Source: Hyphomicrobiales bacterium
GTDB taxonomy: Bacteria > Pseudomonadota > Alphaproteobacteria > Rhizobiales > Xanthobacteraceae
Length of the DNA stretch: 46,939 bases
NCBI GenBank assembly: GCA_009377695.1
Contig: WHTP01000031.1
Location: 1-46,939, forward strand
Reading direction: 5' to 3'
The notes beneath the pieces were generated by a model. It was not told where the DNA came from. It searched no databases and was given only the letters and a program-made list of their open reading frames with translations. This document shows positions 16,732-24,940 of this stretch, piece after piece. A program made the translations under genes and the position numbers. The stretch's first letter is position 1. Each line of letters begins with the position of its first letter.

Positions 16732-17439
16732 GTGAGCGATGGACCGCGCTACGCGATCTATTACGTGCCAGCGCCCGACACCGATCTTTATCGCTTTGGG
16801 TCGACCGTTCTCGGTTACGACTGCTATACCGGCGCCGAGCTCGCGCACCCGCCCGACTTTGGTCTTGACGCGGACGAACGGGAACAGCTCACGCACCAAC
16901 CGCGGCGATACGGCTTTCATGCAACCCTGAAGGCGCCGTTCCATCTGTCGCCCTCCCACACCGAAGCGGAGCTGGCGAGCGCGCTGGAAAGCTTTGCCGC
17001 GCTCGGCCGTGCGATACCGACAATCAAACCTGCCATTCGAGTCCTTAGCGGCTTCGTCGCGATCGTGCCACACGAACCGTGTCCCGAGGTCGATGTGCTG
17101 GCGGCAGATTGCGTGACGCTGTTCGAAGCGTTTCGCGCTCCGACCTCGACTCAAGAGCGAGCTCGGCGCCTGGCGTCCGGATTGAGCCAGAGCCAGATCG
17201 ACAACCTCGACCGCTGGGGTTATCCGTACGTATTCGGCGAGTTTCGATTTCATATGAGCCTGACGGACGGCGTCCGCCCGGATCGCCGCGATGCAATTCT
17301 CGCCGCCATTCGGAACGCATTCGTCCGCTGGCGCGGCGATCGCCCGCTCCGTATCAACAGCCTCACGCTCGTACGGCAGGATCATCGAGAGGCCCGATTC
17401 CGCGTCGTTCGTCAGGCTGCACTGAACACCAGCCGCTAG
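16732..17439 (+). CDS. DUF1045 phosphonate-operon protein, 2H-phosphoesterase-like
   Basis: This protein matches the DUF1045 family found in phosphonate operons. It has two HxT/S motifs, H63-A-T65 (FHATLKAPF) and H174-M-S176 (FHMSLTDGV). This is the hallmark of 2H phosphoesterases, which open cyclic phosphates or break 2',5' and cyclic phosphodiester bonds. I start it at GTG 16732, with AGGAAAG eight bases upstream, giving 235 residues; an ATG at 16648 lies inside phnM2. The role could be opening the cyclic ribose phosphate made by C-P lyase, since no phnP is present in the window. That role is inference. The TAG stop lies inside a CTAGTGT repeat. Confidence 0.85.
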   Translation: MSDGPRYAIYYVPAPDTDLYRFGSTVLGYDCYTGAELAHPPDFGLDADEREQLTHQPRRYGFHATLKAPFHLSPSHTEAELASALESFAALGRAIPTIKPAIRVLSGFVAIVPHEPCPEVDVLAADCVTLFEAFRAPTSTQERARRLASGLSQSQIDNLDRWGYPYVFGEFRFHMSLTDGVRPDRRDAILAAIRNAFVRWRGDRPLRINSLTLVRQDHREARFRVVRQAALNTSR

Positions 17440-17487
17440 TGTGGAGGCCGCCGCGAAATGGTACGAACTTCGGAAGCGGGACACTAG
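17436..17487. repeat. 52-bp element with CTAGTGT / ACACTAG ends
   Basis: A 7-base perfect inverted pair, CTAGTGT at 17436-17442 and ACACTAG at 17481-17487, bounds a 52-base segment just after the DUF1045 coding end. Read from the right on the minus strand it begins CTAGTGTCCCGCTTCCGAAG, which resembles the element at 21053 in about 19 of 26 positions. It is probably a short dispersed repeat of the host group; identity as a REP or MITE is inference. Confidence 0.55.
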
Positions 17488-17807
17488 CCTAACGCTCGTC
17501 CGCAATCGGCTAAGCTGTCTGCTTCGGCTATCTCTGTAGAAATGCGTCTCCCTTCTGACCAGAAATGACGGGTCGAAAGACCGCGCCCTTCACGATCTAT
17601 GAAATCGACGCCGGCGGCGGCCACTGCGCGTCTACTCAACGATCGCTACGAACGAGAACAGAGAAATTGACCCCTGCAAACGGCGCGGTTGCAAGCGAAG
17701 TTTGACGCATTCGGCGTGCGTGCGCTTGACACGCTGAAGACCGCCTCACTAGGCTGATTATGCGCGCTTGTCTTCCGATGAGTGCTCGTGATGATCGGCT
17801 TACCCTT
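17440..17807. other. Intergenic region before the LysR gene
   Basis: Apart from the short repeat at its left end and a promoter-like sequence at 17726-17755, I see no gene here. Frames open across it on the minus strand run antisense through flanking genes and show no family pattern. Confidence 0.5.
17726..17755 (+). promoter_or_regulatory. Sigma70-like promoter for the LysR gene
   Basis: TTGACA at 17726-17731 and TAGGCT at 17750-17755 are separated by 18 bases. Transcription would begin around 17762, so the ATG at 17760 cannot be used, and the start at 17778 or 17808 is preferred for the downstream regulator. Confidence 0.5.
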
Positions 17808-18758
17808 ATGGACATCCGTCATCTGCGCAACATGCTGGCAGTCATGGAGGAGGGAAGCCTTGGAAAAGCCGCCCAGCGCCTGAATATTTCCCAGCCCGCA
17901 TTGACGAAGAGCATCCAACGACTCGAGGAGCATCTCGGTGTCCCGCTTTTCGATCGCGAAGCCCGGGGCATGAAGCCGACATTCTATGCCGACAGCCTCA
18001 GAGGCTACGCGAAAGCGGCATGTGTTGGGATGGCCGAGGCCGAAAGTCAGATCGCGTCCCTCCGGAATGGTACCGAAGGCCTCATCACGGTTGCCGGACC
18101 GCCGTTGATCGTGACCGAGCTTCTTCCACACATTCTGGTTCGGCTTTCCCAGGAGCGTCCCAAGCTCCAGATCCGCGTTGTTGCGCGAAACAAGGAGTTG
18201 TTTACCGGATTGCTTGAGGGACAATTCAACCTTGTTGTAGCGATGCTCTACAACGAGATGCCCAAACAAGGACTGTCGAAGCAGTGGCTGTTCGATGATC
18301 GGCTGGTGCTTATCCTGCGTCCTGATCATCCGTTGGCGAGGCGTCGAAAGGTGAGGCCGAGCGACCTGCTCGACCAAAAATGGGTTTTTGCTGGCAACGA
18401 CACATGGAGCCACCGGCGTCTCCAGCTCTATTTCGAGCAGGCCGGATTGACGGTGCCGCGCGCTCGAATCGAAAGCCGCAATCCGGCGATTCTAAAGTCC
18501 ATCGTCATGATCAGCGATCATGTCGGGATGATCGCGAAGATGGGGGTAGAGAAGGAGCTCGCCAAAGGGCTCCTCAAATGCGTTGAGATCGATTCGCCTT
18601 TGATGCTCAGGCCAATCGGCATTGTTCGTCGCGAAAACGAACCGATGTCGCCTGCCGTGAAATCCTTCGTTCGCATCATTGAGGACGTTTGTAATAGCGC
18701 AGCTATACCGCAAAACGATGAGCGGCAACGGGAAACGAGTCATTCCGTTCTTTTATGA
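17808..18758 (+). CDS. LysR-family transcriptional regulator
   Basis: A 316-residue LysR regulator. The N-terminal HTH begins MDIRHLRNMLAVMEEGSLGK and includes LNISQPALTKSIQRLEEHLG, with the family ending VPLFDRE. The C-terminal effector domain follows with VAGPPLIVTELLPHILVRL. I use the ATG at 17808, where the LysR fold normally begins; ATGs at 17760 and 17778 would add 16 and 10 residues, and the first lies above the predicted transcription start. It lies upstream of, and on the same strand as, the amidohydrolase/TctC genes from 19001 on, so it may regulate them. No operator is evident. Its codons look less GC-biased than the phn genes (visual impression). Confidence 0.88.
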   Translation: MDIRHLRNMLAVMEEGSLGKAAQRLNISQPALTKSIQRLEEHLGVPLFDREARGMKPTFYADSLRGYAKAACVGMAEAESQIASLRNGTEGLITVAGPPLIVTELLPHILVRLSQERPKLQIRVVARNKELFTGLLEGQFNLVVAMLYNEMPKQGLSKQWLFDDRLVLILRPDHPLARRRKVRPSDLLDQKWVFAGNDTWSHRRLQLYFEQAGLTVPRARIESRNPAILKSIVMISDHVGMIAKMGVEKELAKGLLKCVEIDSPLMLRPIGIVRRENEPMSPAVKSFVRIIEDVCNSAAIPQNDERQRETSHSVLL

Positions 18759-19000
18759 CCTGACGACAAAATATTACTAGTCGGCGATCACCTCGATCGG
18801 CACGATGAAAGCGGTGCGAAGCGCAGCAGCGCCGCGCGACCACTCTTCGTCGTTGACGAAGCGACCGTGCATGGGGTGGAGACCGTTTCCGCAGGAGTCC
18901 TGTCGCATGACTGATGCGCTGGTCAATGGCACTGCTCGTCGGCGGCCAAATCTCCGCGCAATCTCCGGCTTCCTAACAAATTTGAGCGTCGAATTCGGAC

Positions 19001-19912
19001 GTGGAGCATGTCATGGACAGCGATGTACAGACACGATTTCTGGAGTGGGCTCGGGATACGCGATCTCCCTCGCCGCCTCCCCCGCCATTGAGCTGCGACT
19101 GTCAGTTTCACATCTTCGAGGACGTCAGGACATATCCGCCAAAGCAGGACGCGCTCTATGATCCGCCGAACGCAACGTTCCAGGACATGCGTGGAGTCAT
19201 GCAGCAGCTCGGTTTCGAACGTGGAGTCATCGTCCACGCCATGCCCTACGACACGGATCACCGCCTGCTGATTGATACCCTGTCTGCGATCGATGATCGC
19301 GACAGCATCCGCGCGATCGCAATCATCAAAGACAACGTTAGCGACTCCGAGCTGGACACGCTCAATATGCTTGGTGTGCGCGGGGCCCGCTTCAACCTTG
19401 GGCGATACTACAATGAGGTTCAATCTCCGGCCGCCGTGCTGCGCTCAATGGAGCGCGCCCGCGAGATCGGCTGGCATGCGAGACTTCACGTCGCCGGCCC
19501 TGATATCCTCGAACATGCCGAGGTGTTCAGCACGATCAAGGATCTGACATTCGTTGTCGATCATATGGGGCATGTCGACTTCTCGGCAGGTCTTCGCTCG
19601 CCGAGCTTTCGTTGGCTCATTGACCACATCAAGAACCATGGTTGGTGGCTGATGCTCTCGAACGGCAGCCGGCTTTCGAGCATGACTGAACACTGGGACG
19701 ATGCCGTACCGTTTGGTGCCGCCTTCGTGGAAGCGGCGCCGGACCGCATGATATGGGGTTCGGATTGGCCCCATGTCCGCTGGCGCAAGAGCAGGATGCC
19801 GAACGACGCCGAGCTCGTCGAATTGCTCTATCGGTACGTCGATCATGACCGAGAGCTCATCGAACGAGTGCTCGTTCGCAATCCAGCACGGCTCCATGGC
19901 TTCGGCCCATGA
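19001..19912 (+). CDS. Amidohydrolase-2 family protein, LigI-like
   Basis: A 303-residue TIM-barrel hydrolase resembling 2-pyrone-4,6-dicarboxylate lactonase (LigI) and related ring-opening enzymes. The first barrel strand reads CDCQFHIFED, so the usual HxH is Q35-x-H37; VVDHMGHVD and the terminal WGSDWPHVRW are present. A Pro-rich stretch (SPSPPPPPL) precedes the barrel. A second possible start is the ATG at 19013. The gene stands ahead of a TctC receptor, suggesting import and hydrolysis of a carboxylic acid or lactone. The substrate is unknown. The Gln for His change looks like a subfamily trait, not damage, since the rest is intact. Confidence 0.82.
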   Translation: MEHVMDSDVQTRFLEWARDTRSPSPPPPPLSCDCQFHIFEDVRTYPPKQDALYDPPNATFQDMRGVMQQLGFERGVIVHAMPYDTDHRLLIDTLSAIDDRDSIRAIAIIKDNVSDSELDTLNMLGVRGARFNLGRYYNEVQSPAAVLRSMERAREIGWHARLHVAGPDILEHAEVFSTIKDLTFVVDHMGHVDFSAGLRSPSFRWLIDHIKNHGWWLMLSNGSRLSSMTEHWDDAVPFGAAFVEAAPDRMIWGSDWPHVRWRKSRMPNDAELVELLYRYVDHDRELIERVLVRNPARLHGFGP

Positions 19913-19978
19913 ACTGATACGTTGTTTCGGCCGATGGCCAGCGAACTGGCCAGAGAAACTGAATTAAGGGAGGTACGG

Positions 19979-21019
19979 ATGATCCGGCCCTTGGCGAGGC
20001 TTGTTCTCATCGTTGCGGCGACGTTGTATCTTCCGGCACAATCTTTCGCCGGACCGGTAGAGGAGTTCTACCGGGGAAAGAGATTGACGGTCTATGGTGG
20101 CTCTTCAAGCGGCGGCGGAACGGACATCTATGGCCGAACGATTGCACGATTCATCGCCAAGCACATTCCGGGGCAGCCATCCGTAACGGTCATCAACATG
20201 CCCGGCGCCAACGGCCTGGTTGTCGCCAATCAACTTTATCGATCACTTCCCAAAGACGGCACGGCCATCGGCACGTTCGATCGTGCCGCCGCAATGCACT
20301 CCATCTGGGGCAATCCCGCAGCACAGTTTGTTGCGACAGAACTCAACTGGATCGGGAGTGCCAATATCGACACCAGCTTGTGCGTTACATGGCACACCAG
20401 CGGTATCGACACGCTCGACAAGTTCTTGACCCGCGAGGTCGTTCTCGGTTCGTCGGCCATCTACCATGCCAACCTGCTGAACTCCTTGTTCGGCGCGAAG
20501 CTCAAGCAAGTCAGGGGCTACCCAGGCGGCAACGACATTGTTCTCGCGCTCGAGCGCGGCGAGGTCCAAGGTCGGTGCAACTGGTCGTGGTCCTCGATCA
20601 TCAGCACCAGATCCGAGTGGATCCGCGACAAGAAGATCAATGTCTTGCTTCAGTTTGCGGAGGAGAAGCATCTCGAACTACCCAATGTTCCTCTCGTGAC
20701 GGACCTCGCGAAGACGGAGCAGCAGCGCCAGATGCTCGATCTCACCCTCTCCAGCCAAACAATGGCCCGGCCGTTTGCAGCGCCGCCAAGTGTGCCCGCC
20801 GAGCGAACAAGCGCACTGCGCAAGGCGTTCATCGACACCATCCGGGATCCGGAATTCCTTGCAGCAGCGAAGGCTCAGCAGTTGGAGGTTTCACCGGTGA
20901 GTGGCCAGAAAATCCAAGATATATTGGCTCAAATCGCCACGACCCCGAAAGATGTGATTCGCACACTGAGAGACGTCGTCCTGGGTCCCGAAGCATCCGC
21001 AGCCATGGACAAACACTAG
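19979..21019 (+). CDS. TctC/Bug family tripartite tricarboxylate receptor
   Basis: A 346-residue periplasmic receptor with a signal peptide (MIRPLARLVLIVAATLYLPA, ending QSFA). Start is the ATG at 19979, preceded by GGGAGGTACGG; an upstream ATG at 19922 would put 19 residues before the signal. The mature protein starts GPVEEFYRGKRLTVYGGSSS and belongs to a branch of the Bug family with the loop GGGTDIYGRTIARF. Bug proteins bind small carboxylates and hand them to TctAB membrane subunits, but no tctA or tctB is present here. It probably serves the adjacent amidohydrolases. Its stop codon TAG lies in an ACACTAG sequence. Confidence 0.85.
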   Translation: MIRPLARLVLIVAATLYLPAQSFAGPVEEFYRGKRLTVYGGSSSGGGTDIYGRTIARFIAKHIPGQPSVTVINMPGANGLVVANQLYRSLPKDGTAIGTFDRAAAMHSIWGNPAAQFVATELNWIGSANIDTSLCVTWHTSGIDTLDKFLTREVVLGSSAIYHANLLNSLFGAKLKQVRGYPGGNDIVLALERGEVQGRCNWSWSSIISTRSEWIRDKKINVLLQFAEEKHLELPNVPLVTDLAKTEQQRQMLDLTLSSQTMARPFAAPPSVPAERTSALRKAFIDTIRDPEFLAAAKAQQLEVSPVSGQKIQDILAQIATTPKDVIRTLRDVVLGPEASAAMDKH

Positions 21020-21052
21020 ACTAGAACGCGCACGGTCGCGTACGGGGCCTAG

Positions 21053-21078
21053 CTAGTGCGGCGGTTCAGAAGTCCGCA
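21053..21078 (+). repeat. Single CTAGTG-type short repeat
   Basis: The sequence CTAGTGCGGCGGTTCAGAAG and following bases resembles the right half of the 17436-17487 element in about 19 of 26 positions counted by eye. It stands alone in the spacer between the TctC gene and the DUF6282-type gene. Its nature as a dispersed repeat is inferred from the copies in this window. Confidence 0.45.
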
Positions 21079-21236
21079 TCATTCTCGCGGCGAGTCCGAC
21101 ATGCGGAGCGTCCAAGCCGACTCAGCCCACCCTTAGCGTTTAGTTATGACTCACGGACAAGTCGATATTTCCTGATCATGTATCCAGTTGTTAGATTCCC
21201 GCTCATCCAACGACACAAGGTGGTGGAGCGAACCCA

Positions 21237-22355
21237 ATGAGCGAACCTACTGAGCGCCCTATGATCGACGCGACCTATATTGGCCGTCTTCCGAACGACA
21301 AGGCGACTCCCACGCGGGAGCGGGCCGTCAACTCGTATCCGGCTCGCCGCGGCTATAAGCCATATATTCAAGAGCCGCCGCGCATCGACGGCGTTACGGG
21401 CATGATCGACATTCATTGCCACGCCGAGCATGGGCAGCAAGATGCCGTGACCGTCGCAAAGCTCGCATCCGCAAACGGCATGTACGGCATTCTCTACAAG
21501 TCGATCGGCAAGGAAGACAAGCGCTTCGCCGGGCCGATGGGGGACGTCAAGCTCCTCCTCGAAGAGGTCGACCGCTGGTCGCAAGAGACCGGAATTGCGC
21601 CGATCAAGGCCTGGGGCGGCTACGCACTGTGTCGTGATGGCAGGCCGCCAAGCCGCGAGAAAGTGGAGACGCAGATCAAGGCCGGCGTGTCATCCTTTTG
21701 GCTCGCATTGGCCAATCACGCAAACACCTATTTCATTGTCGGCGGCAAAACCCGGCGCTGGGACCCGAACGCCGATCCCAAGGAGCACTCGCAGCCGCTC
21801 CCCTGGGAGCTGGCGCTGAAGTATGGCCATTATGCGCTCGACGAGAAGGGGCGGCTGAAGCCCGAGTATGAGGAAGCGATCCGCATCATTGCGGACAACG
21901 ATCGCGCGCTTTCATTCGGACACTCGACCCACCAGGAAATCTTCACGCTCGCCGAGCTCGTGGACAAGCTGAATTTCAAGCGCGCGTTCATCGACCATCC
22001 CTTCAGCCCTTTCGTCAGTCTCTCGGTTGAACAGATGAAGCAACTTGCAAAGATCGGCATTCATTTCAACTTTACCTACGACGAGTTGTCTCCCATGCTG
22101 GGCGTCGATCCCGGCAATATGTACAACGCCATCAGGACGGTCGGGATCGAGCACTTCACGCTCTCCAGCGACGCCGGAGATACCGTCTTCCCCAACTCCG
22201 TCGAAGCCATGCGGCAGATCAGCGGGTACATGAAGGCATTCGGCCTCACCGATGATGAGATTGAGACCGTGTGCATGAAGAACCCCGCCTTCATTGTCGG
22301 CGACGATCCGACGGCACCGGTACAGCGGCACAGGGAGCTGCAGGCTGCTGCCTGA
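21237..22355 (+). CDS. DUF6282-like metal-dependent hydrolase
   Basis: A 372-residue protein with a metal-binding start to a TIM-barrel: MIDIHCHAEHG near residues 56-66, then FGHSTHQE, FIDHPFSPF and FTLSSDAGD, matching the His and Asp pattern of amidohydrolase/PHP-like enzymes. It resembles the poorly characterised DUF6282 family; no reaction is known to me. The start is an ATG with GGAG about eight bases upstream. It is flanked by two TctC receptor genes, so it likely acts on an imported organic acid or a product of it. There is no signal peptide, so it is cytoplasmic. Confidence 0.75.
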   Translation: MSEPTERPMIDATYIGRLPNDKATPTRERAVNSYPARRGYKPYIQEPPRIDGVTGMIDIHCHAEHGQQDAVTVAKLASANGMYGILYKSIGKEDKRFAGPMGDVKLLLEEVDRWSQETGIAPIKAWGGYALCRDGRPPSREKVETQIKAGVSSFWLALANHANTYFIVGGKTRRWDPNADPKEHSQPLPWELALKYGHYALDEKGRLKPEYEEAIRIIADNDRALSFGHSTHQEIFTLAELVDKLNFKRAFIDHPFSPFVSLSVEQMKQLAKIGIHFNFTYDELSPMLGVDPGNMYNAIRTVGIEHFTLSSDAGDTVFPNSVEAMRQISGYMKAFGLTDDEIETVCMKNPAFIVGDDPTAPVQRHRELQAAA

Positions 22356-22672
22356 ACGATGCCGGTCTGCCTTTCGGAACCAGGGCATCCGCAGTCAGGT
22401 CATCCAGACTGCGGATGCTGGTACCAAGTGCATCGTAGGGCGCCACCTAAAACGCAAGCGGCACAAGCCATCAAGCACTGGCAGCTCTAGTAGAGTGGAT
22501 TTGACATTTGCTTTGGGAGTCTGCGGTCAACGGGGTAGCGAATGTCAAATCCACTCCACTAGCGGGCGCGTCGGGTACGGACTTTGTGGTCTGGTGCTGA
22601 TGATCCAAGCGACGCGTTGAACCTGATCAACGCGGAACATGCGGCAGTGCAACGAGAAAGTAGGGAGGATTT
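22356..22672. other. Intergenic region with a long inverted repeat
   Basis: This 317-base spacer between the DUF6282-like gene and a TctC gene has no convincing gene. Its only clear structure is the inverted repeat at 22487-22562. Confidence 0.5.
22487..22562. repeat. 76-bp palindromic element, 26-bp arms
   Basis: Arms at 22487-22512 and 22537-22562 are inverted copies matching at 24 of 26 positions, with a 24-base loop. The arms begin CTAGTAGAGTGGATTTGACA and, on the other strand, CTAGTGGAGTGGATTTGACA. The size and shape suggest a REP-like or MITE-like element, or an RNA hairpin if transcribed. No transposase is near. Confidence 0.75.
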
Positions 22673-23644
22673 ATGCAGAGCAAGATCGGCTATTACACGC
22701 TTGCTGCGCTGTTAATCACTGTTGTGTCGTCCGCGGCCGCAGCACAGGGCTGGCCTTCACGTCCCATCACCCTGGTCGTCCCCTTCGGAGCCGGAGGATC
22801 GATCGATATTCCGGCACGACGGCTTGCGGCCGAACTGACGCTGAAGCTTGGGCAGCAGGTCATCGTCGAGAACCGGTCCGGTGCCAACGGAAATATCGGC
22901 GGCACATATGTCGCAAAGTCCACCCCGGATGGCTACACGATGATGTTCGCGCCTCCCGGCGTGCTGGCGACGAATCGCTTTATGTACAGGAACATGCCGT
23001 TCGATTCCGATCGAGCGTTTGCTCCTATTATCCTCCTGGGAAAATCGCCGATGGTGCTATCGGCGAACCCCAAGGTGCCGGTCAGTAATCTTCAAGAATT
23101 GATCGCGTATGCAAAGGCCAATCCGGACAAGCTCTCGATCGGCACGCCCGGTATCGGCTCTCAAGCACATCTGGCAATGGAACTGCTGCAGAAGAGCGGC
23201 GGCACCAGGATGAACTACGTTCCCTACCGCGGCGCCGCGACATCCGGTGCCGATGCCATCGCGGGCCAAATCGACCTGACCGTCAACTTCACGCCGGCAA
23301 TGATAGGACCGCTTCGGGATGGCTCGTTGCGCGGCTTGGCCGTCACGACATTGCAGCGATCGAAGCAACTGCCGCGTATTCCGACGGTGAGTGAATCCGG
23401 ATTTCCTGGATTCGAGGCCGTTGCATATTACAGCGTCGTGGCGCCGGCGGGCACGCCCCGGAAGATCATCCGGACAGTCAACAGCGTCATCAACGACTAC
23501 TTAGAAAGCGATATCGGCAAGCAACACTTCGAAGCGGGGGACATACAGGCCGCCGGTGGAACGCCAGAAGACCTGCAACGCTTCGTTGCCGGCGAAGTTG
23601 CGAAGTGGGGTCCGATCGTCAAATCAGCGGGTATCGCCATGTGA
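22673..23644 (+). CDS. TctC/Bug family receptor
   Basis: A 323-residue periplasmic receptor with a signal peptide ending SAAAAQG. The classical Bug opening WPSRPITLVVPFGAGGSID and the second motif VENRSGANGNIGG are both present; STPDGYTM and VPYRGAA complete the family pattern. A strong ribosome-binding site GGGAGG precedes the ATG by four bases. This is a more typical Bug protein than the one at 19979. It probably supplies a carboxylate to the same catabolic cluster. No transporter membrane genes adjoin it. The downstream neighbour in the same direction is folD. Confidence 0.9.
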   Translation: MQSKIGYYTLAALLITVVSSAAAAQGWPSRPITLVVPFGAGGSIDIPARRLAAELTLKLGQQVIVENRSGANGNIGGTYVAKSTPDGYTMMFAPPGVLATNRFMYRNMPFDSDRAFAPIILLGKSPMVLSANPKVPVSNLQELIAYAKANPDKLSIGTPGIGSQAHLAMELLQKSGGTRMNYVPYRGAATSGADAIAGQIDLTVNFTPAMIGPLRDGSLRGLAVTTLQRSKQLPRIPTVSESGFPGFEAVAYYSVVAPAGTPRKIIRTVNSVINDYLESDIGKQHFEAGDIQAAGGTPEDLQRFVAGEVAKWGPIVKSAGIAM

Positions 23645-23653
23645 AGCGAGGCG

Positions 23654-23839
23654 ATGAAGGGCGCCCGCATCAAGACTTTCCAGCAATACGGCCAGATTTG
23701 CATCATGACGACGCTTCCGGAAACAACGGCTTGGATCTTGCCTTCTCCGCTTGCTAAAGAAGAAGTCGAGATCCTTCTCCCTCTGCTCCGCCGGTTGCGT
23801 GCGCAAATCAGCTCCGTCCATCAGTATGAACCGGACTAA
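23654..23839 (+). CDS. Small hypothetical protein, doubtful
   Basis: A frame of 61 codons lies between the TctC gene and folD, in the same direction. An inner ATG at 23705 would give 44 residues, with a Leu-rich helix-like segment KEEVEILLPLLRRLRAQ. I recognise no family and see no good ribosome-binding site. It may be a real short gene or chance; the collinear position slightly favours a gene. Confidence 0.25.
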   Translation: MKGARIKTFQQYGQICIMTTLPETTAWILPSPLAKEEVEILLPLLRRLRAQISSVHQYEPD

Positions 23840-23875
23840 TCCAACTGCGACCGCCCATTCATTCGGTGACTGAAG

Positions 23876-24748
23876 ATGCTTGCACCCACTGCAAAGATTA
23901 TCGACGGCAAGGCCGTCTCCGCCAAAATTCGGGCGAAATGCAAGGAACGCGTCGCGGATCTCAAAAGACGGGGCGTTGTGCCAGGTTTGGCCGTTATTCT
24001 GGTGGGATCTGACCCGGCCTCAGCGCTCTATGTCCGGAACAAAATGAGGGCTTGCGCCGATGTCGGGATAAAGTCGCTTCGATATGATTTCCCGAGCGAC
24101 GTTTCTGCCGACGACGTCTTAGCCACCATCAACGATTTGAACGCGAACCAGGATATTCACGGCATTCTGGTTCAACTTCCCCTTCCGCCACAGATCGCAA
24201 CCGCGAAGGTTTTGCGAGCCATCTCGGCGGAAAAGGACGTCGACGGCTTCCACCTTTACAACGTCGGTGGCCTTGTCGTCGGCGACACCGTCTTCCCGCC
24301 CTGCACGCCTTATGGCGTGGTCAAATTGCTGGAGCATGAGCAGATCCCCGTTGAAGGGAGAAACGTTGTTGTCGTGGGTGCCAGCAACATTGTCGGCAAG
24401 CCAATGGCACTCATGCTGATGCAGCAGGACGCGACGGTGTGTATCTGCCACGCCAAAACGCGCGACCTCGCCCAATTCACCATTCTTGCCGACATCCTCG
24501 TCGTTGCAGCCGGCAGGCCTAACCTGATTTTGCCGCAGATGGTCAAGACCGGTGCCGCGGTTATCGACGTCGGGATCAACCGCTTAGCCGACGGACGGCT
24601 GGTTGGCGACGTCGACTTCGAAGGAGTTCGGCAGAAGGCGTCCTACATCACGCCCGTTCCCGGCGGGGTCGGTCCGATGACTGTGACCATGCTGCTAGTC
24701 AACACAATCGCTTCGGCTGAACGCCATCCCGATCGCTCGCTCGTATGA
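23876..24748 (+). CDS. folD: Methylenetetrahydrofolate dehydrogenase/cyclohydrolase FolD
   Basis: FolD interconverts 5,10-methylene-, 5,10-methenyl- and 10-formyl-tetrahydrofolate with NADP+. The 290-residue protein has the catalytic Y52 and K56 (ALYVRNKM), the QLPLP motif, DVDGFHLYNVG, the cofactor loop GASNIVGKPMALML and the C-terminal PGGVGPMTVTMLL. All key residues appear intact. Its position at the end of a catabolic cluster with receptors and hydrolases suggests it may be an additional copy serving one-carbon units from a demethylation step; whether another folD exists in the genome cannot be seen. The ribosome-binding site is weak (ACTGAAG). Confidence 0.95.
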   Translation: MLAPTAKIIDGKAVSAKIRAKCKERVADLKRRGVVPGLAVILVGSDPASALYVRNKMRACADVGIKSLRYDFPSDVSADDVLATINDLNANQDIHGILVQLPLPPQIATAKVLRAISAEKDVDGFHLYNVGGLVVGDTVFPPCTPYGVVKLLEHEQIPVEGRNVVVVGASNIVGKPMALMLMQQDATVCICHAKTRDLAQFTILADILVVAAGRPNLILPQMVKTGAAVIDVGINRLADGRLVGDVDFEGVRQKASYITPVPGGVGPMTVTMLLVNTIASAERHPDRSLV

Positions 24749-24940
24749 CTTTGGAGCGATCAGGCGCACTGGATGCGCGCCAGTCCGATGCAAACGGTCT
24801 CCGCCCGAAAATTCAAACATTGGAGGTCGCAAACCGGCATTTCAGACCATATGACTGCACGTGCCGGAGAGATCGTCGAAAATTTTGGTCTCTGATCGGA
24901 CATCGTCCTTGACGCGCTCGAGAAAGCGATTCAGGCCGGT

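Noticed and set aside
16027-17505. A 492-codon minus-strand frame opposite phnM2 and the DUF1045 gene
   Set aside because: Both plus-strand genes have clear motifs and ribosome-binding sites; the antisense frame has none.
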